From the NCBI RefSeq assembly GCF_014641945.1, contig NZ_BMIJ01000001.1:1-64000 (forward strand): a stretch of 64,000 nucleotides of DNA, given 5' to 3'. Made by a program: the position numbers and the translations under genes. Shown piece by piece: positions 26,849 through 35,515 of this stretch; the first letter of the stretch is position 1, and the number at the start of each line of letters is the position of its first letter. Origin of the DNA: Marinobacterium zhoushanense (GTDB lineage: Bacteria > Pseudomonadota > Gammaproteobacteria > Pseudomonadales > Balneatricaceae). The notes below the pieces were generated by a model, which searched no databases, was not told where the DNA came from, and saw only the letters and a program-made list of their open reading frames with translations.

Positions 26849-26957
26849 AACATACAAGGCGGGTCGCAACTGTTTTTTTGCGCCCGGATCCTCAGATCCG
26901 GACCCTGCCTTCAAATGGCTCTCCCCAGCACGTTTAACGCGGGAGAGACCGGTACAA

Positions 26958-28553
26958 TCAGGTCACCGGGGCCGGGTTGAACAGCACCAGATCGTTATGG
27001 ATGCCCAGCTTCTCGGCGCACACCTGCTTGCGGCCCGACGCCACATCCAGGATCAGCTGGAACAGCTCCCAGCCGATCTCCTCGATCGTCTTTTCACCGG
27101 TGGCGATGCGCCCCGCATCCAGGTCGATCAGATCGTGCCAGCGGTTACCCAGTGTGCTGTTGGTCGACACCTTGATCACCGGCGCCACGGCCAGGCCATA
27201 GGGGGTCCCCCGCCCGGTGGTGAACACCTGCAGGTTCATGCCGGAGGCGAACTGCAGGGTGCCGCAGATGAAGTCACTGGCCGGTGTCGCGGCGAAGTTC
27301 AGACCGCGCTTGCGGATCCGCTCACCGGGGCTGAGCACATCGACGATGGGGCTGGTGCCCGACTTGGCGATGGAGCCCATCGCCTTCTCGACGATATTGT
27401 TCAGGCCGCCCTTCTTGTTACCAGGGGTGGTGTTGGCACTGCGATCCGCCCTGCCCTGATTGAGGTAATCGTCATACCACTGCATCTCGCGCAGCAACGC
27501 CTCGCCCACCTCTCTGGTTGCCGCGCGCGGCGTCAGCAGATGGATGGCATCACGCACCTCGGTGACCTCGGAGAACATCACGCTGCCACCGGCACGCACG
27601 ATCAGGTCGGAAGCAAAGCCACAGGCCGGGTTGGCAGTGACGCCGGAAAATGCATCGGAGCCGCCACACTGCATCCCCACCACCAGGTCAGAGACCGGAC
27701 AGGGCTCCCGCTTACGCGCATTGAGCTTGCTCAGATGCAGCTCGGCCATTTCCAGGATACCGTCGACCATGTCGCCGAAGCCCTGGAACTGCTCATCCTG
27801 CAGACTGAGGATCCGCTCAGTCTCGCTGGCGGGGTCGATCACCTTCAGGGTCTGCTCCTCACCCTCCACCTGCAACAGGCGGGTCGGTGAGAGCTTTTCG
27901 CAGCCCAGGCCGATCACCATCACCTCGCCCCCCAGGTTGGGGTTGCGGGCGATGTTCTGCAGGGTGCGGATCGGGACTATGGCAGCAGGTGCATTGATCG
28001 CCACGCCGCAGCCGTAGCTGTGGTTCAGCGCCACCACGTCATCAACGTTGGGGAAGCGCGGCAGCAGCTCCGCCTTGATCCGCTTCACCACGTAGTCGGT
28101 GACGCCGGCCACACACTGCACACTGGTGCTGATGCCGAGCACATTACGGGTGCCCACGCTGCCATCCGCGTTGCGGTAGCCGTCGAAGGTATAGCCTTCC
28201 AGCGGCTCCAGCGCCGGTGCCGGCCGTGTCGCCAGCGGCAACTCATCCAGCGCCGGCGGCGTCGGCATTTCGGTGACCGTTTCGTTGATCCAGCGGCCGC
28301 GGGCGATCGGTTCCAGGGCATAGCCCACCACCTCGCCGTAGCGACGGATCTCGCCGCCCTGCTCGATCGCGCTCAACGCCACCTTATGACCGGCGGGTAC
28401 ATGTTCCACCAGCAGGGTGCCATCATCGAGTTCGGTGCCCGCCGGCAGGCCGCCGGCGTTAACCACGATCGCCACGTTGTCTTCCGGCTTGATCCGGATA
28501 GTGATCGGTTTCTGTTGTGCCATTGTCGTTGTTACCTCGGGGCCAGCGCTCAT
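26958..28553 (-). CDS. garD: Galactarate dehydratase (UxaA/GarD family)
   Basis: 531 aa. N-terminal SAF domain ([38 protein letters not shown]), then the larger dehydratase part with [42 protein letters not shown] and [19 protein letters not shown]; these match E. coli GarD along the length. It dehydrates galactarate to 5-keto-4-deoxyglucarate and needs a divalent metal, iron in known members. Start 28553 is chosen over 28523 because AGAGGAGG lies seven bases upstream and its ATG overlaps the tctA stop (ATGA). This is direct translational coupling of the enzyme to its transporter. Confidence 0.95.
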   Translation of the reverse strand: MSAGPEVTTTMAQQKPITIRIKPEDNVAIVVNAGGLPAGTELDDGTLLVEHVPAGHKVALSAIEQGGEIRRYGEVVGYALEPIARGRWINETVTEMPTPPALDELPLATRPAPALEPLEGYTFDGYRNADGSVGTRNVLGISTSVQCVAGVTDYVVKRIKAELLPRFPNVDDVVALNHSYGCGVAINAPAAIVPIRTLQNIARNPNLGGEVMVIGLGCEKLSPTRLLQVEGEEQTLKVIDPASETERILSLQDEQFQGFGDMVDGILEMAELHLSKLNARKREPCPVSDLVVGMQCGGSDAFSGVTANPACGFASDLIVRAGGSVMFSEVTEVRDAIHLLTPRAATREVGEALLREMQWYDDYLNQGRADRSANTTPGNKKGGLNNIVEKAMGSIAKSGTSPIVDVLSPGERIRKRGLNFAATPASDFICGTLQFASGMNLQVFTTGRGTPYGLAVAPVIKVSTNSTLGNRWHDLIDLDAGRIATGEKTIEEIGWELFQLILDVASGRKQVCAEKLGIHNDLVLFNPAPVT

Positions 28554-30064
28554 GCGTTGGCCTCCTCTACCTGGTTGGCCAGGCGCTTGTTTTTACGGTG
28601 CATCAGGATCGAGAACACGACGGAGGCCAAAATCAGCAGCCAGAGCACCACGGCGATCGGGCTCTTGGTGAAGAAGATGCTCAGGGTGCCGTAGGACTCG
28701 ATACTCTTGACGAAGTACACCTCGGCGGATCCGCCCAGGATGAAGCCGATCACCAGCGGCGCGACTTCGATGCCGATCTTGCCGGCAAGCCAACCGAACA
28801 GACCGAAGATCAGCAGCGTCCAGACATCGAACATAATGCCGTAGTTGATCGCATAGGCGCCGATCACGCACATCATGATGATGATCGGATAGAGGATGTA
28901 TTTCGGCACCATCACCACTTTCGCGATGTAACGGATGGCGAAGAACATGGCGCCGAACATGACGAAGTTGGCAAACAGCAGCGCGGCCATCATCGAATAC
29001 CAGGTATCCATATGTTCGCCGATGAACAGCGGGCCTACCTGCAGTCCCTGCAGCGTGAAGGCACCGATCAGAACCGCGGTGGTGCTGTCGCCCGGAATAC
29101 CCAGCGACAGCAGCGGAATCAGCGCACCACCGGTCAGCGCGTTGTTGGCCGATTCGGAAGCGACCATCCCCTCGGCGGCGCCCTTACCCATCTTCTCTGG
29201 ATTTTTCGACAGGTTTTTCTGCTGGCTATAGGCCAGAACAGAGGCGGCACTGCCGCCGATACCCGGCAGCATACCGACGAAGGTACCGATGCTGGAGGAG
29301 CGGATCAGGTTGCTGATCTGCCCTTTAAACACGCCGAAGTGGAACGGCTTATGCCCCTTCAGCTTGATCTGACTGTGTGTGTCCTCCTCCTTGATCCCCT
29401 TCTCCGCCTCTTCAAAGATCGTCGCCAGACCGAACAGACCGATCAGTACCGGCAGCAGCGAGAAGCCGGTCTCCAGGTAGGGCACCATGAAGTCGAACAT
29501 CAGGCGATACTCGCCGTTACCGCCGTTGGAGGTGTCATAGGTGCCGATCAGCGCCAGCAGCACACCGAGCAGACCACTGAAGATACCGGCCAGGATATTC
29601 TTCGACAGCGAGGCGATCACGGTCAGCGCAAAGAAGATGATCAGGAACTTCTCGATATAGGAGAACTTGATCGCAAAGTCGGCCAGCATCGGCGCGAAGA
29701 AGAACAGCACCACGGCGCTGAACAGACCGCCCACCAGCGACGCGACGATACAGATCTTCAACGCCTTCTCCGGCTCACCGGCCTTGGCCATCGGATGACC
29801 GTCGAAGGTGGTGGTGATGGATGAGGGTGTGCCGGGAATATTGAGCAGGATCGCCGGCACCAGACCGCCGGAGATACCGCCGACATAGAGCCCCAGCAAC
29901 AGCGCCAGGCCCTCGTGCAGACCCAGGGAGTAGGTCAGCGGCAGGCAGACGGCCACCGCCATGGTCGCGGTCATGCCCGGAATGGCGCCAAAGATAATGC
30001 CGATCAGGCAGCCCGCCGCCGACAGCAGAAAGAATTCGGGTGAAAGCAGTGCAAGGAATTCCAT
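28550..30064 (-). CDS. tctA: Tripartite tricarboxylate transporter large permease (TctA)
   Basis: 504 aa, about twelve membrane helices. Family signatures: [24 protein letters not shown] near the N-terminus, [21 protein letters not shown], and the second-half repeat [19 protein letters not shown] and [15 protein letters not shown]. Inner membrane, proton- or sodium-coupled. Placed between tctB and garD, with its stop overlapping the garD start, which suggests galactarate/glucarate as the carried substrate. Confidence 0.95.
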   Translation of the reverse strand: MEFLALLSPEFFLLSAAGCLIGIIFGAIPGMTATMAVAVCLPLTYSLGLHEGLALLLGLYVGGISGGLVPAILLNIPGTPSSITTTFDGHPMAKAGEPEKALKICIVASLVGGLFSAVVLFFFAPMLADFAIKFSYIEKFLIIFFALTVIASLSKNILAGIFSGLLGVLLALIGTYDTSNGGNGEYRLMFDFMVPYLETGFSLLPVLIGLFGLATIFEEAEKGIKEEDTHSQIKLKGHKPFHFGVFKGQISNLIRSSSIGTFVGMLPGIGGSAASVLAYSQQKNLSKNPEKMGKGAAEGMVASESANNALTGGALIPLLSLGIPGDSTTAVLIGAFTLQGLQVGPLFIGEHMDTWYSMMAALLFANFVMFGAMFFAIRYIAKVVMVPKYILYPIIIMMCVIGAYAINYGIMFDVWTLLIFGLFGWLAGKIGIEVAPLVIGFILGGSAEVYFVKSIESYGTLSIFFTKSPIAVVLWLLILASVVFSILMHRKNKRLANQVEEANA

Positions 30065-30081
30065 AATCTGAACCTATCCCC

Positions 30082-30525
30082 TTAAGGCAGCGAAATCGCG
30101 AATAGCTGGCCCAGCAGATACCAGGCCGCCACCGGGGCGATGATCGAATTCAGGCCGATACCCAACAGGACGCGGCTGGTAATGCCGTGCACATAGAGCA
30201 GTGACAGGAGGAGCATGAACGGAATGGAGGTCAGCAAAAAACCCATCCCGGTATTGGGAAAGAGCTGTCCGACTGCATCCATCGACCAGAAATAAACGAT
30301 GACCAGAACCAGCGTGCCAAAAAAGCGGAACTTGTCCGCATGCTCATTGAACGGGGATAGCCTCAGCTCGCCACTTCTGACACGTGCTACCCACTGTTTG
30401 GCGTTCGCTGCAACGATCCAGAGCGCCATCAGCGCGATCAGAGTGATCACGATCGTCGGAAAAAACAGGTGTGACTGATCAAAGTCGATCGATACTTCGA
30501 ACAGCGATGAGAGGGACTGACTCAT
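30082..30525 (-). CDS. tctB: Tripartite tricarboxylate transporter small permease (TctB)
   Basis: 147 aa with four hydrophobic helices (FFPTIVITLIALMALWIVAA, FFGTLVLVIVYFWSM, FLLTSIPFMLLLSLLYV, and a C-terminal one ending LLGQLFAISLP). Small and poorly conserved, as usual for TctB; the call rests on topology and on lying between tctC and tctA, 17 bases before the latter. Confidence 0.88.
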   Translation of the reverse strand: MSQSLSSLFEVSIDFDQSHLFFPTIVITLIALMALWIVAANAKQWVARVRSGELRLSPFNEHADKFRFFGTLVLVIVYFWSMDAVGQLFPNTGMGFLLTSIPFMLLLSLLYVHGITSRVLLGIGLNSIIAPVAAWYLLGQLFAISLP

Positions 30526-30594
30526 AGCGCATACCGATAGTAAAACTTCAGGGGCGCTTCAGCGCTGTGCACCACAGCCTGCCGAAGCCGATAC

Positions 30595-30629
30595 CATGCC
30601 TGCCCCGCCCCAAGGACGGGACAGGCATG
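30595..30629 (-). other. Hairpin between tctC and tctB
   Basis: Arms CATGCCTGCCCCGCC and GGACGGGACAGGCATG pair along 15 positions with two G-U wobbles. It begins just after the tctC stop on the minus strand and lacks a U-tail in that direction. Such hairpins commonly protect the binding-protein message, so TctC can be made in excess over TctAB. Confidence 0.55.
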
Positions 30630-30634
30630 TTTTC

Positions 30635-31681
30635 TTACTTCTTGAGTGACTCGATGATTTTCGCGTACTGGTCGCGCTTGTTCATCAGGTACTGTTGAGA
30701 CTCGTTGGAGGGCAGGAAGTCCGGAATGAAAAATGACTTTTTCATAGTCTCCTGCACCTTGCCCTCCTTGAAGATCTCCTCCAGCGCCACGTCCATCGCA
30801 GCGATGATCTTCGGATCGGTCTCTTTGTTGTAGATGAAGAAGAATTCCTTATCGAAGGTGAAGTTTTTGCTCTCGTCCATCGGCACGCTCACCATCGGCG
30901 CTACGAACTTCATCAGATCGTCACGACTGGTGCCGCCCATCCCTTCCGGGTTAGCCTGCTTTACGGTGCCCTCCCGCGCGGTCAGCCACAGGAAGCTCAT
31001 CGCTTTCTGATCGTCCGCCGGCAGACGGGTGTACTGCTCGTTGGCCTGCACACTGCCGTTGATCACATCGGCCAGACCGTCAAACATCGCTTGGTTCTTG
31101 TCGGACTGGGACCCGGTGTTCAGCGGGGCCAGGTTATCCTCCATGCCCGGGTACTGCAGGCGAACGGCGTTCTTCATCGCGGTATAGCCGATCTCGGACA
31201 CCCCACCCGGCTGAATGGCGACACGCACAGTCTTGCCTGAGCCTGCAGCATCGATCACATCCTGAACCGACTTATAGGGTGAGTTCTTGGCCACCAGGTA
31301 GGCATTCCCCGGGTTGATCGCAAAGGTCTGGCCAACGGTGTATTTCTCGAACGGATCGTCGTACCCCTTCTGCCCATACAAATTGCCCAGATAGGCCTGA
31401 TCATGGAACACCATGATGGTACTGCCGTTGCTGACGCGCTCCAGGGCACGGAATGCGGCGGTCACGCCCACGGCATCGACCTTGAAATTGGCGCCCAGTT
31501 TTTCGGAGAGTGCATCCGCAATAATGCTGCTCGCCTGATAGGTGTCGCCACCGGTAGACGACGAGCCAATCACAACACGGATATTGCCTTTGATCGGACT
31601 ATCGGCCGCCTGCGCCTGCATAGAGGTCGCCATGGTTAGGGTACAGAGGGCAACACCGACTCCGGAGAGGATCTTTTTCAT
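30635..31681 (-). CDS. tctC: Tripartite tricarboxylate transporter substrate-binding protein (TctC)
   Basis: 348 aa; signal peptide MKKILSGVGVALCTLTMATS with cleavage near QAQA-ADSP. The mature part follows the periplasmic TctC/Bug fold (GNIRVVIGSSSTGGDTYQASSIIADALSEKLG, VAIQPGGVSEIGYTAMKNAV, EIFKEGKVQETMKKSFFIPDFL). First gene of tctCBA-garD. Upstream are a regulon motif 102 bp away and a pair of 16-bp palindromes, so it may answer both to the FCD regulator and to the neighbouring LacI protein. Confidence 0.9.
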   Translation of the reverse strand: MKKILSGVGVALCTLTMATSMQAQAADSPIKGNIRVVIGSSSTGGDTYQASSIIADALSEKLGANFKVDAVGVTAAFRALERVSNGSTIMVFHDQAYLGNLYGQKGYDDPFEKYTVGQTFAINPGNAYLVAKNSPYKSVQDVIDAAGSGKTVRVAIQPGGVSEIGYTAMKNAVRLQYPGMEDNLAPLNTGSQSDKNQAMFDGLADVINGSVQANEQYTRLPADDQKAMSFLWLTAREGTVKQANPEGMGGTSRDDLMKFVAPMVSVPMDESKNFTFDKEFFFIYNKETDPKIIAAMDVALEEIFKEGKVQETMKKSFFIPDFLPSNESQQYLMNKRDQYAKIIESLKK

Positions 31682-31782
31682 CTGTCGTTCCTGTTTGTTG
31701 TTATCAAAGGTTGGCTTTATGCGCCCGGCTTTGACTCAAAACCCTGTCTGAGCCATGCACCGAGGCGATCGACAGATTAATA

Positions 31783-31793
31783 ATACATCATAC
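31783..31793 (-). promoter_or_regulatory. Putative GntR-type operator (site 6), before tctC
   Basis: Minus strand reads TTTGTATGATGTATTATTAA with the full core. It directly abuts the first LacI-type palindrome, so both regulators could act on one promoter. Confidence 0.68.
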
Positions 31794-31795
31794 AA

Positions 31796-31831
31796 ATGAT
31801 TGCGCAATCATAAACATGATTGCGCAATCAT
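31796..31831. promoter_or_regulatory. Tandem LacI-family operators before tctC
   Basis: Two identical perfect 16-bp palindromes ATGATTGCGCAATCAT (31796-31811 and 31816-31831) separated by AAAC, centre-to-centre distance 20 bp (about two helical turns). The central CG and even symmetry are typical of LacI-family sites. They lie between the LacI gene stop and the tctC start, about 115-150 bp upstream of tctC. Confidence 0.8.
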
Positions 31832-31907
31832 TTTCATTCGGACAAAAATTCAACTTCGCGCGAAGTCACGTGAATAACCTTAGGTGCTCGAATGAAGCAG
31901 AGCAAAC

Positions 31908-32960
31908 TCAGGTGCTTTCACGATCGATGATCGTAAAGCCGGTATCGATTCTGAGCGGCGCGACCTCCGCGTCGGGGTTTTTAAAGCGCTCCAGCAGTGC
32001 CTGCGCGATCAGCCCCCCCACTTTGTCGCCATTCAAGCGTACGCTCGACAGCGAGGGATAGACCCGGCTGGCATTGCTGAGTTCACCGAACCCCATCACC
32101 GCCAGATCCTTCGGCACCGTCCAGCCCCGGGATGCCGCTTCTGCCAACACCCCATGCGCGACCGTGTCGGAACTGCAGACTACTACCTCTGGACGGTGCC
32201 CCGCGTCCAAAAGCTCGCACACCTTCTCCCGACCGGCATTGAGCGAGGATGGCGGCGGCACAAACGCGGTGGGTACATCGTCGATGCCTAGATGACGCAG
32301 CTCATCCAGCAACGCATGGTAGCGCCGCATGCCGCGCGCATCCTCCGCCGTCACCACGGCAAAACGTCGATACCCCTTGGCGTAAAGATGCCGGGCCACC
32401 TCCAGCCCCACCTGTTCATGGGAAAAACCCACCAGCATATCGATGGGATCGTCGCAGAGATCCCAAGCCTCGACCACCGGGATACCCGAGGCGATCAAAC
32501 GCTTGCGCATCAGCTTGCTGTGCTGCGTACCGGTCAGTACTATCCCGTCGGGCCGACGCCCAAGGATGGCATTGAACAACGTCTCCTCGGTCTCCTTCTG
32601 GTAGCCAGTGAGACCCAGTATCGCCTGGTAACCGGCGCGACTAAGCTCATCCATCACCGCCTGCACCATCTCGGCAAAGATTGGGTGTGCGATGGTCGGC
32701 ACGAAGATCGCCACCAACTTGCTCTGCCGACTGGCCAAGCCGCCGGCCAGCATGTTCGGGATATACCCCACCTGCTCGACCGCACGGCGTACTTTCTCCC
32801 GGGTCTTTTCCGATACCTGGTCCGGCCTGTTCAAGGCACGGGAAACCGTGATGGGCGATACGCCGGCTACTTTTGCCACATCGATCAGCGTGGTACCCGA
32901 GGGCTGCCGACGCCGCATGCTGGAGCTGTCGTTGTTATGTTCGGTTAATGTTTTGGACAT
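31908..32960 (-). CDS. LacI-family transcriptional regulator (GntR-gluconate-like)
   Basis: 350 aa from ATG 32960; ATG 33023 and 32918 are alternatives and none has a strong ribosome-binding site. HTH and hinge at about 22-75: TTLIDVAKVAGVSPITVSRALNRPDQVSEKTREKV and GYIPNMLAGGLAS. The effector domain (VAIFVPTIAHPIFAEMVQAV, GIPVVEAWDL, VVCSSDTVAHGVLAEA, GFGELSNASRVYPSLSSVRL) resembles sugar-acid sensors such as the gluconate repressor of this family. It precedes the tandem palindromes and tctCBA-garD on the same strand, so it likely represses that unit until an aldarate or related acid appears. Confidence 0.9.
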   Translation of the reverse strand: MSKTLTEHNNDSSSMRRRQPSGTTLIDVAKVAGVSPITVSRALNRPDQVSEKTREKVRRAVEQVGYIPNMLAGGLASRQSKLVAIFVPTIAHPIFAEMVQAVMDELSRAGYQAILGLTGYQKETEETLFNAILGRRPDGIVLTGTQHSKLMRKRLIASGIPVVEAWDLCDDPIDMLVGFSHEQVGLEVARHLYAKGYRRFAVVTAEDARGMRRYHALLDELRHLGIDDVPTAFVPPPSSLNAGREKVCELLDAGHRPEVVVCSSDTVAHGVLAEAASRGWTVPKDLAVMGFGELSNASRVYPSLSSVRLNGDKVGGLIAQALLERFKNPDAEVAPLRIDTGFTIIDREST

Positions 32961-33110
32961 CCTACAGCCGCCGAAGAGAGAAGTGCTCAACCAATTTCTG
33001 CACCTGCGAATTGCACCTGGCACAGGTTTCAGGATAAGTTGTATGACTTTTCACGCCTTGTTGACAAGCCCTATAGCGCTTCGCGTCTCTCCGCTTTAGC
33101 AGGAACTTCG

Positions 33111-34457
33111 ATGGATACCGCCGCCAGGCCAGCCTCACAAAGTGTAAACCACCCTACCCGCCGTAACCCGCTCAGCGGCTGGATACTGCTGTCGATGCTG
33201 CCTCTGAGCCTGCTGGCGACGCTGACCCATAGCCTGCCGGGTTATGTGGCAGGTATTCCGGTGTGGTTCACCGCCCTGGTACTGCTTAAGCGCCAGAAAC
33301 GCAACCAGATTATTCAGAGCGGCGTGTTACTGATAGCAGGCGCGCTGGGCTTGCTTATCGCGTTCCTGATCGATGGCAACACGCGCTACCTGCTCAAGGC
33401 AGTGGAAGCCAATCACATGATCATCGCCATGCTGATCGGGGTGAGCTTTCTGCGCCTGGTCACCCTGAGTGAGCTAAGCGACGAGGAGAAGCTGCCATCA
33501 GGCCGCAACGTGTTGCTGGGCACGCTGTTCGGCGGCCATCTGATCGGCGCCGTTATCAATATATCCGCGGTGATGATCCTCGGTGACAGGCTCAGCGCCC
33601 ACCGGCCGCTCACGCCTCTGCAAGGGCTGACGGTATTGCGCTCGTTCAGCACCTGCGCGGCCTGGTCGCCGTTCTTTGCCGCCATGGGTGTGGTGCTGCT
33701 CAGCGCCCCCGGCTCAAATCTGGTTACATTGATGCTGTACGGTTTACCCTTCGCTTTCCTCGCCATGCTGATCAGCGCCGTGCAGATTGCACGACATCCG
33801 GAAGCCGCAACAACACGGGGCTATCCCATGCACCTCAAGGCGCTCTGGGCGCCGGTGGTACTCGCGATGCTGGTGATGATCGCGCACAAACTCTGGCCGG
33901 AGATATCGGTATTGACGCTGGTCACTCTGATCGCGCTGCTGTTTTCCCTGGTCTGGCTGCCCCTGCGCTACAAAGGGGACTCCGGGAAAAAACTGAAAGG
34001 GCATATTCACGAAGGACTGCCGCGCATGAGCAGCGAGGTCCTTCTGTTTCTTTCCGCCGCGGTGCTCGCGTCCGGTGTCGGTGCGCTACTACTGACGCTC
34101 GATATTCAGCTGGCACCGGCGCACTTCGGTTCGCTGGAAGCCTGTATCACAGTCGCCGCTCTGGTCGGACTTGCTTTCATAGGCATGCACCCGGTTACCA
34201 GCGCCGTATTGGCCGGCAGCATTTTGATACCCAGTGTCGAGGATCCCAATCTGCTGGGCATCGCCCTGCTTTTGGGCTGGTCGTTGGGGGTCGGACTATC
34301 ACCCTTTTCCGGCGTCCAGATCAGCCTGCAGTCACGTTACGGCATCAGCGCACGCACCCTGCTGAGGTTCAACCGTTACTACAGCCTGGTGGCGTTCGCG
34401 ATCGCCTTTGCGACCATCTGGATCTACGGCCTGTTGAATCCGGCCGGGGTCGGTTGA
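33111..34457 (+). CDS. Polytopic inner-membrane protein, putative organic-acid transporter
   Basis: 448 aa from ATG 33111 (AGGA six bases upstream); an upstream in-frame ATG at 33039 is less likely. About eleven or twelve hydrophobic segments in two halves with a charged cytoplasmic loop around RYKGDSGKKLKGHIHEG. The second half has the pattern HPVTSAVLAGSILIPSVEDPNLLGIALLLGWSLGVGLSPFSGVQ, reminiscent of ion-transporter-superfamily permeases, where Gly/Pro/Ser-rich broken helices bind substrate. I cannot name a family with certainty. It is divergent from the LacI gene with about 150 bp between starts; TTGTATGA at 33039-33046 is a partial regulon motif. A sugar-acid importer or exporter is plausible. 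Confidence 0.7.
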   Translation: MDTAARPASQSVNHPTRRNPLSGWILLSMLPLSLLATLTHSLPGYVAGIPVWFTALVLLKRQKRNQIIQSGVLLIAGALGLLIAFLIDGNTRYLLKAVEANHMIIAMLIGVSFLRLVTLSELSDEEKLPSGRNVLLGTLFGGHLIGAVINISAVMILGDRLSAHRPLTPLQGLTVLRSFSTCAAWSPFFAAMGVVLLSAPGSNLVTLMLYGLPFAFLAMLISAVQIARHPEAATTRGYPMHLKALWAPVVLAMLVMIAHKLWPEISVLTLVTLIALLFSLVWLPLRYKGDSGKKLKGHIHEGLPRMSSEVLLFLSAAVLASGVGALLLTLDIQLAPAHFGSLEACITVAALVGLAFIGMHPVTSAVLAGSILIPSVEDPNLLGIALLLGWSLGVGLSPFSGVQISLQSRYGISARTLLRFNRYYSLVAFAIAFATIWIYGLLNPAGVG

Positions 34458-34489
34458 TAGGGGACGCCTGCTTTTTCACCTCCCTATCT

Positions 34490-35515
34490 TTAACAGATCC
34501 TCGGCAGCTGCTCACCGTTCAGCCAGTCCACCATGCGGTTGCCGCCAAATACCGTCTCCATCTGTACGAAGTGGTGCGAATCCTCCACCACCCGACCAAT
34601 GATCGCGGCCTCCCGCCCCTGTGGCTGCGCGCGCATCGCCTTGAGCAACTGCTCCGCTTTCTCCTGCGGGCAGATCGCGATCAGCTTGCCTTCGTTGGCC
34701 ACATAGAGCGGATCCAGGCCGAGGAATTCGCACGCTGCACGTACCGGCTCGCGCACCGGGATCTGTTTCTCGAACAACTGCATACCGACGCCGGATTGTT
34801 TGGCCAGCTCGTTCAGAGTATTGGCCAGCCCGCCACGGGTGGGATCGCGCATACAGCGGATTTCCGGCACCACCTCCACCATCGCCGCCACCAGCCGGTT
34901 CAGAGACTGGGAGTCGGACTGGATATCGGCCTCGAAGCCCAGGCTTTCGCGTAGCGACAGGATGGTGACGCCGTGATCGCCTATGGTGCCGGAGAGCAGG
35001 ATGGCATCGCCCGGCTGCGCTCTGTCACCAGACAGGTTCAATCCCTCCGGCACCACACCGATACCGGTGGTGTTGATGAATACGCCATCGCCCTTGCCGC
35101 GCTCGACCACCTTAGTATCGCCGGTGACAATCGGCACGCCCGCCTCCTTTGACGCGCTCGCCATCGAATCGACGATCCGTTTCAGATCGGCCAGCGGGAA
35201 CCCCTCTTCGAGTATGAAACCCGCCGACAGGTAACAGGGACGGGCGCCGGACATGGCGACATCGTTGATCGTGCCGTGTACCGATAGCGAGCCGATATCG
35301 CCGCCGGGGAAGAACAGCGGCGATACCACATGGCTGTCGGTGGCCATCACCACCCGGCCCGGCGGCAGGGTGAACTGGGCCTGATCGTTGCCCTGCGCCA
35401 GCCACTCGTTGTCGAACGCCTGGGCAAACAGCTGGTCGATCAGTTCGGCCATGGCACGGCCGCCGCTGCCGTGGACCATCTCCACACGGCCGTTGGCGAT
35501 GTTAAGACGGTTCAT
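34490..35515 (-). CDS. hypE: Hydrogenase maturation protein HypE
   Basis: 341 aa of the PurM/AIR-synthase-like family. Substrate loops HGSGGRAMAELI, ATDSHVVSPLFFPGGDIG, VVERGKGDGVFINTTGIG and MRDPTRGGLANTLNELA are conserved, and the protein ends in PRIC, whose C-terminal Cys receives the carbamoyl group from HypF and is dehydrated by ATP to thiocyanate, the source of the CN ligands. Its start overlaps the hypD stop by four bases. Last gene of the hup/hyp operon. Confidence 0.97.
   Translation of the reverse strand: MNRLNIANGRVEMVHGSGGRAMAELIDQLFAQAFDNEWLAQGNDQAQFTLPPGRVVMATDSHVVSPLFFPGGDIGSLSVHGTINDVAMSGARPCYLSAGFILEEGFPLADLKRIVDSMASASKEAGVPIVTGDTKVVERGKGDGVFINTTGIGVVPEGLNLSGDRAQPGDAILLSGTIGDHGVTILSLRESLGFEADIQSDSQSLNRLVAAMVEVVPEIRCMRDPTRGGLANTLNELAKQSGVGMQLFEKQIPVREPVRAACEFLGLDPLYVANEGKLIAICPQEKAEQLLKAMRAQPQGREAAIIGRVVEDSHHFVQMETVFGGNRMVDWLNGEQLPRIC

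Noticed and set aside
26884..26901. Hairpin CCGGATC/GATCCGG after garD
   Set aside because: Short stem and no U-run on the transcribed strand; not called as a terminator.
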